A stretch of DNA of 19,508 nucleotides, from assembly GCA_946480785.1 (NCBI GenBank), contig CAMLLD010000099.1, forward strand, positions 1 through 19,508. Direction: 5' to 3'. The translations under genes were made by a program, and so were the position numbers. Positions 17,262 to 19,508 of this stretch are shown one piece after another; position 1 is the stretch's first letter; each line of letters opens with the position of its first letter. The notes below the pieces were generated by a model. The model ran no database searches. It was not told the DNA's origin and saw nothing but the letters and a program-made list of their open reading frames with translations. This DNA comes from an uncultured Blastocatellia bacterium. GTDB lineage: Bacteria > Acidobacteriota > Blastocatellia > Pyrinomonadales > Pyrinomonadaceae.

Positions 17262-17531
17262 CTACCTGTAAACGTCGCGTCGATGAGCCACGACCACGAT
17301 CGTCACTGTCCTGCGCAGGTCGTCGATCAGATACAGCACGCGGTAACTGCCGATCCGTATTCTCCATTCTGGCCTATTCGCTAATTTGCTGCAGCCAGGC
17401 GGTCGCGGATTCTTCGCCAACGCCATGATTGCATTAACAATGTGTTGTGCTTGCGCGAGGTTCGCGGTCTGCAACTGCCGCAACTGGCGGCGCGCTGCTG
17501 AGAGCGTGAGAATAGTGTAGTTAAGAGCCAC
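17262..17531 (-). CDS. RelE/ParE-family toxin
   Basis: This 89-aa protein starts at GTG 17531 with AAAGGG about 10 bases upstream. The C-terminal half has the RelE/ParE pattern: CSKLANRPEWRIRIGSYRVLYLIDD, then strands ending VVVAHRRDVYR. Length fits the family. RelE-type members cleave mRNA in the ribosome and ParE-type members poison gyrase; the sequence alone does not decide which. It lies 42 bp downstream of a 69-aa antitoxin-like gene on the same strand, in the normal antitoxin-toxin order. It converges on the glycosyltransferase with only 7 bp between stops. Confidence 0.85.
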   Translation of the reverse strand: MALNYTILTLSAARRQLRQLQTANLAQAQHIVNAIMALAKNPRPPGCSKLANRPEWRIRIGSYRVLYLIDDLRRTVTIVVVAHRRDVYR

Positions 17532-17573
17532 GTGAGGAGTGCCCTTTCAATATTCTGAATTGTGAGGTTCAGT

Positions 17574-17783
17574 TTATGGAGTAAACAGTTCTAAAGATCC
17601 TTCGTCCGCCGATCTCTCGCAATTGAGGTGATCGTCGAGTTCTTCGACAAATGCTTCGAGTTTGCGGTCCTGCAAAACCGCTGCCGCGAGAGAGCGTTGT
17701 TCTTCTTCTGAAAGCTCACGAAGCTCCGCAATGAGGCTTTCGACTTTCGGTGCTGTGTCAACATTAATCATAGTTGGAGCCAT
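17574..17783 (-). CDS. Putative antitoxin partner of the RelE/ParE toxin
   Basis: This 69-aa acidic, mostly helical protein (VESLIAELRELSEEEQRSLAAAVLQDRKLEAFVEELDDHL) resembles the short helical antitoxins found upstream of RelE/ParE toxins. No DNA-binding motif is obvious. The N-terminus MAPTMINVDTAPKV allows a start at 17783 or at the ATG at 17771; the first is better placed. Its own ribosome site is weak. A near-perfect AGGAGGTG further upstream instead serves an in-frame TTG whose reading hits TAA two codons before this ATG. Identification as an antitoxin rests mainly on context. Confidence 0.7.
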   Translation of the reverse strand: MAPTMINVDTAPKVESLIAELRELSEEEQRSLAAAVLQDRKLEAFVEELDDHLNCERSADEGSLELFTP

Positions 17784-17786
17784 TCT

Positions 17787-17810
17787 TTATAGTTCGTGAT
17801 GGATGCGCAA
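17787..17810 (-). other. Seven-codon upstream reading frame in frame with the antitoxin
   Basis: A TTG at 17810, six bases after AGGAGGTG, opens a frame reading MRIHHEL and stopping at TAA (17789-17787). The antitoxin ATG follows after one sense codon in the same frame. Either this is a leader peptide coupled to the antitoxin, or the antitoxin gene once started here and was interrupted by a stop. Confidence 0.4.
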
Positions 17811-17816
17811 AGAATA

Positions 17817-17824
17817 CACCTCCT
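17817..17824 (-). promoter_or_regulatory. Near-consensus Shine-Dalgarno AGGAGGTG upstream of the antitoxin
   Basis: On the minus strand this is the best ribosome site in the intergenic region. It lies 33 bases from the antitoxin ATG, too far for direct initiation, but 6 bases from the TTG at 17810. Confidence 0.5.
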
Positions 17825-17888
17825 GCTGGAGAACTGCATAGCGCCTCCCCTATTACTACTCATGGTTTTCTATTGAGCTGCTATCAAA

Positions 17889-17935
17889 TTCAAGTTTGAA
17901 GTAAGCCAATCTATGGGATTGGTCTCTGTTATAGT
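17889..17935 (+). promoter_or_regulatory. Candidate operator and -10 box before the DUF433 gene
   Basis: Two inverted repeats lie upstream of the DUF433 ATG: TTCAA-GT-TTGAA at 17889-17900 and CCAATC-TATGG-GATTGG at 17906-17922. A TATAGT at 17930-17935 resembles a -10 box, but no matching -35 is visible. The ATG follows 8 bases after the -10 with no Shine-Dalgarno. Autoregulation by the adjacent small protein would fit, but it is inferred. Confidence 0.3.
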
Positions 17936-17943
17936 CACACTTG

Positions 17944-18165
17944 ATGAAGCCTGAGGAACTCAAAGGCGTCGTACACTCGCATCCAGAGATCATGGGCGGG
18001 ACGCCGGGGTTTGTCGGTACTCGCGTGCCGTTGCAGAACCTCATTGATTATTTGGAAGGCGGAGAGTCGCTGGAAGACTTTCTCGAAGCTTTCCCGAGGG
18101 TTACGCGCGATCAGGCCATCGCGGTTATAGAAGCCGGCAAGCTCAAGATGCTGGAACTGGTCTAG
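17944..18165 (+). CDS. DUF433 domain protein, orphan antitoxin-like
   Basis: This 73-aa protein reads almost entirely as a DUF433 domain: HPEIMGGTPGFVGTRVPLQNLIDYLEGGESLEDFLEAFPRVTRDQAIAVIEAG. DUF433 proteins are small winged-helix, VapB-like proteins usually encoded just before a PIN-type DUF5615 toxin. I take the ATG at 17944; a TTG directly before it would add one residue. There is no PIN-toxin frame downstream. The gene is followed at once by hairpin repeats, so it stands alone. DNA binding and an antitoxin role are family inferences. Confidence 0.85.
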   Translation: MKPEELKGVVHSHPEIMGGTPGFVGTRVPLQNLIDYLEGGESLEDFLEAFPRVTRDQAIAVIEAGKLKMLELV

Positions 18166-18176
18166 ACCTCAAAAGC

Positions 18177-18378
18177 ACGCCGAAGGCGTTTACCAATGCC
18201 AGCTCAGGGTTGCTTCAACCCTGGGTACAACCACCAAATGCGAAGGAACGCTGAAAGCGTTAGCCAACTCGGCGCGAGATGCTCGTCAACGCCTTCAGCG
18301 TTGAAGGGACGTGTGCTTTGTCCCAAGGTTGTCGCAAGCTCCAACCTTGGGCTGCAATTAGTAAACGCCTACGGCGTT
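18177..18378. repeat. Cluster of six small hairpins (REP-like interspersed repeats)
   Basis: Six inverted repeats occur within about 200 bp. They are ACGCC-GAA-GGCGT at 18177-18189, CAGGGTTG-CTT-CAACCCTG at 18205-18223, AACGCT-GAA-AGCGTT at 18247-18261, AACGC-CTTCA-GCGTT at 18288-18302, a 10-bp stem CCCAAGGTTG with its complement at 18322-18351, and AACGCC-TAC-GGCGTT at 18364-18378. Two stem types alternate (AACGC-type and AGGGTTG/AAGGTTG-type), so the block reads as two copies of a composite element. The open frame at 18196-18447 is a by-product of this repeat, not a gene. No other gene is visible between the DUF433 stop and the glycosidase stop. Confidence 0.7.
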
Positions 18379-18407
18379 AACGCACTTCAACGGCGCTCCT
18401 CGACCTC

Positions 18408-18540
18408 TAATGCCGCAACTCGAGTTAATGCCGCGGCTCGACTCTAATGCCGCGGCTCGACTCTAATGCCGCGGCTCGATCCTAATGCCGCGGCTCGATC
18501 CTAATGCCGCGGCTCGATCCCTAATGCCGCAGCTCGACCT
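18408..18540. repeat. Seven-copy 19-bp tandem repeat overlapping the glycosidase 3' end
   Basis: Units start at 18408, 18426, 18445, 18464, 18483, 18502 and 18522, with spacing of 18-20 bp and consensus TAATGCCGCGGCTCGAYYC. The unit at 18522 contains the stop and last codons of the minus-strand glycosidase. The other six are copies lying beyond that stop. Each of units 2-6 contains the palindrome GCCGCGGC, so neighbouring units can pair in an 8-bp GC-only stem. Confidence 0.9.
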
Positions 18541-19508
18541 CAACAGGCTTTGCGTCTTTGGAGTCGTAGCCTTCGGGCCAGTTGGAGATGTTCAATCCGT
18601 AGAGCCAGTCGGATTCGGGGGTGACGGCGAGGCGAATCGTTAACGGTAGACCACGCATCGCACGCAGGCGCAACAACAGCCCCGTCAAGCGCCACTCCTG
18701 AATCAATGGCTGCCCTTTCGGCTCGAACGGAACCAACCGCGAACCGCCGTTCCAACCCTCAACAAACAACGTCACCCGCGTCTTCACAAACTCCCGCGAC
18801 GCATCCACCGGCTCTACCGGCTGCACGTGCGCTCGCACAATGATCTCACTCACGCGCCGTCGATCTTCACGACCCGGAACCGTGTATTCGAGAAAGCCCG
18901 ACCCAAAACCCCAAATGTATCCCGGTCCTTCACCAATTTTCTCAAAGCGCTCCGCCGACGCCATCTGCGGTTTGAACTGGTAAACGATCGACTTGTCTTC
19001 GCGATAGATCGCCTGCGGTAACGTCGCCGCATCGCCGGCCGAACGCGACCACGCAAACTGTCGCGGGATCAAGTGCCGCGAACCATCCTGCAAGTACGAC
19101 GGCAACTCCGCGGACTGCAACGTCGCAAACACCTGCGACGCACGCGACACTTCACTCAGCACCGCCGCATCGCGCCCGTTCGTGTACGTCAAACCATAAC
19201 CACGATGCACATCCGGCGTCAGAATCCAGAACATCGCCCCGCCACTCCCGGCGCGCGCATTACCTTCCAGATACGCCTTGTACCAGTCAACCTGCGACGC
19301 GCCGTTGTAACCTTCGACGCCCATGCCAAACTCGCCAAATACCAGCGGCTTGCCCAGCGAAAACGCCGCCGCCGCGCGGTTCGCGATGAACTCTTTCAAA
19401 TCCCCCGGCGAATCCACAAAACTATTGTGATCGTCGCGCGGATAGATGTGCACGTCGCAGTAATCGATCGTCGCAATCGCGTGATCCGCGAGCCACTCGC
19501 GCCGTTCA
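18521..19508 (-). CDS. GH5-like (mannanase-type) glycoside hydrolase, 5' end outside window
   Basis: The frame is open to the window edge. It reads back from the GTG at 19453 through REWLADHAIATIDYCDV, so that GTG is internal and not a start; at least 328 aa are present. CDVHIYPRDD and the later KPLVFGEFGMG fit strands 6 and 7 of a GH5 (clan A) barrel, with the Glu codon at 19331-19333 as likely nucleophile. GGAMFWILTPDVHRGYGLTY supplies the strand-8 Trp. The second half, about 200 residues, is a beta-rich accessory domain. The acid/base Glu would lie in the missing part. A secreted beta-mannanase-like activity is the best guess, but the substrate is not certain. The last codons lie in the 19-bp tandem repeat. 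Confidence 0.8.
   Translation of the reverse strand, partial: ERREWLADHAIATIDYCDVHIYPRDDHNSFVDSPGDLKEFIANRAAAAFSLGKPLVFGEFGMGVEGYNGASQVDWYKAYLEGNARAGSGGAMFWILTPDVHRGYGLTYTNGRDAAVLSEVSRASQVFATLQSAELPSYLQDGSRHLIPRQFAWSRSAGDAATLPQAIYREDKSIVYQFKPQMASAERFEKIGEGPGYIWGFGSGFLEYTVPGREDRRRVSEIIVRAHVQPVEPVDASREFVKTRVTLFVEGWNGGSRLVPFEPKGQPLIQEWRLTGLLLRLRAMRGLPLTIRLAVTPESDWLYGLNISNWPEGYDSKDAKPVEVELRH

Noticed and set aside
18196..18447. 83-aa plus-strand open frame
   Set aside because: It runs through the hairpin cluster and into the tandem repeat; its peptide is the known kind of spurious repeat translation.
18408..18540. CRISPR array
   Set aside because: Units are 18-20 bp and directly adjacent with no unique spacers, and no cas gene is in the window.

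Overview
The window looks like a stretch of GC-rich bacterial chromosome, most likely from a soil Acidobacteriota (Blastocatellia-like) or a related lineage. This rests on the mix of large secreted M14 peptidases, giant membrane proteins, and abundant small hairpin repeats between genes. No rRNA or marker gene here fixes the taxonomy, so the assignment is an inference. No tRNA, CRISPR array, prophage or complete insertion sequence is visible.

Left part (1-9127). The 5' end of an FdhF/YdeP-type molybdopterin oxidoreductase leaves the window on the minus strand. It is divergent from a 994-aa secreted M14-family zinc carboxypeptidase-like protein. The peptidase runs head-on into a 1916-aa protein with dozens of hydrophobic segments. 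The convergent gap between the two is filled almost exactly by a 73-bp inverted repeat. The giant protein has an N-terminal anchor, a short SHOCT-like helix pair and a Pro-rich linker before its membrane domain, and it has no firm function.

Centre (9128-12845). A tight plus-strand cluster holds a benzoate-CoA-ligase-family acyl-CoA synthetase, a PaaI-type hotdog thioesterase (4-bp ATGA overlap) and porphobilinogen synthase HemB (8-bp gap). A small secreted protein of unknown function follows. The ligase start sits so close to a good -10 box that its message may be leaderless.

Right-centre (12846-17254). A minus-strand pair, an APC-family amino-acid permease followed with ATGA overlap by a PLP-dependent aminotransferase, looks like an amino-acid uptake and metabolism operon. 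It is divergent from an ArnT/PMT-like GT-C glycosyltransferase that carries an in-frame 18-bp minisatellite. The space between permease and glycosyltransferase carries a 102-bp element of nested hairpins.

Right end (17262-19508). This is an accessory patch: an antitoxin-like/RelE-type toxin pair on the minus strand, a lone DUF433 protein on the plus strand, a cluster of six small hairpins, and a seven-copy 19-bp tandem repeat. The tandem repeat duplicates the last codons and stop of the adjacent GH5-like glycoside hydrolase, whose 5' end lies beyond the window.
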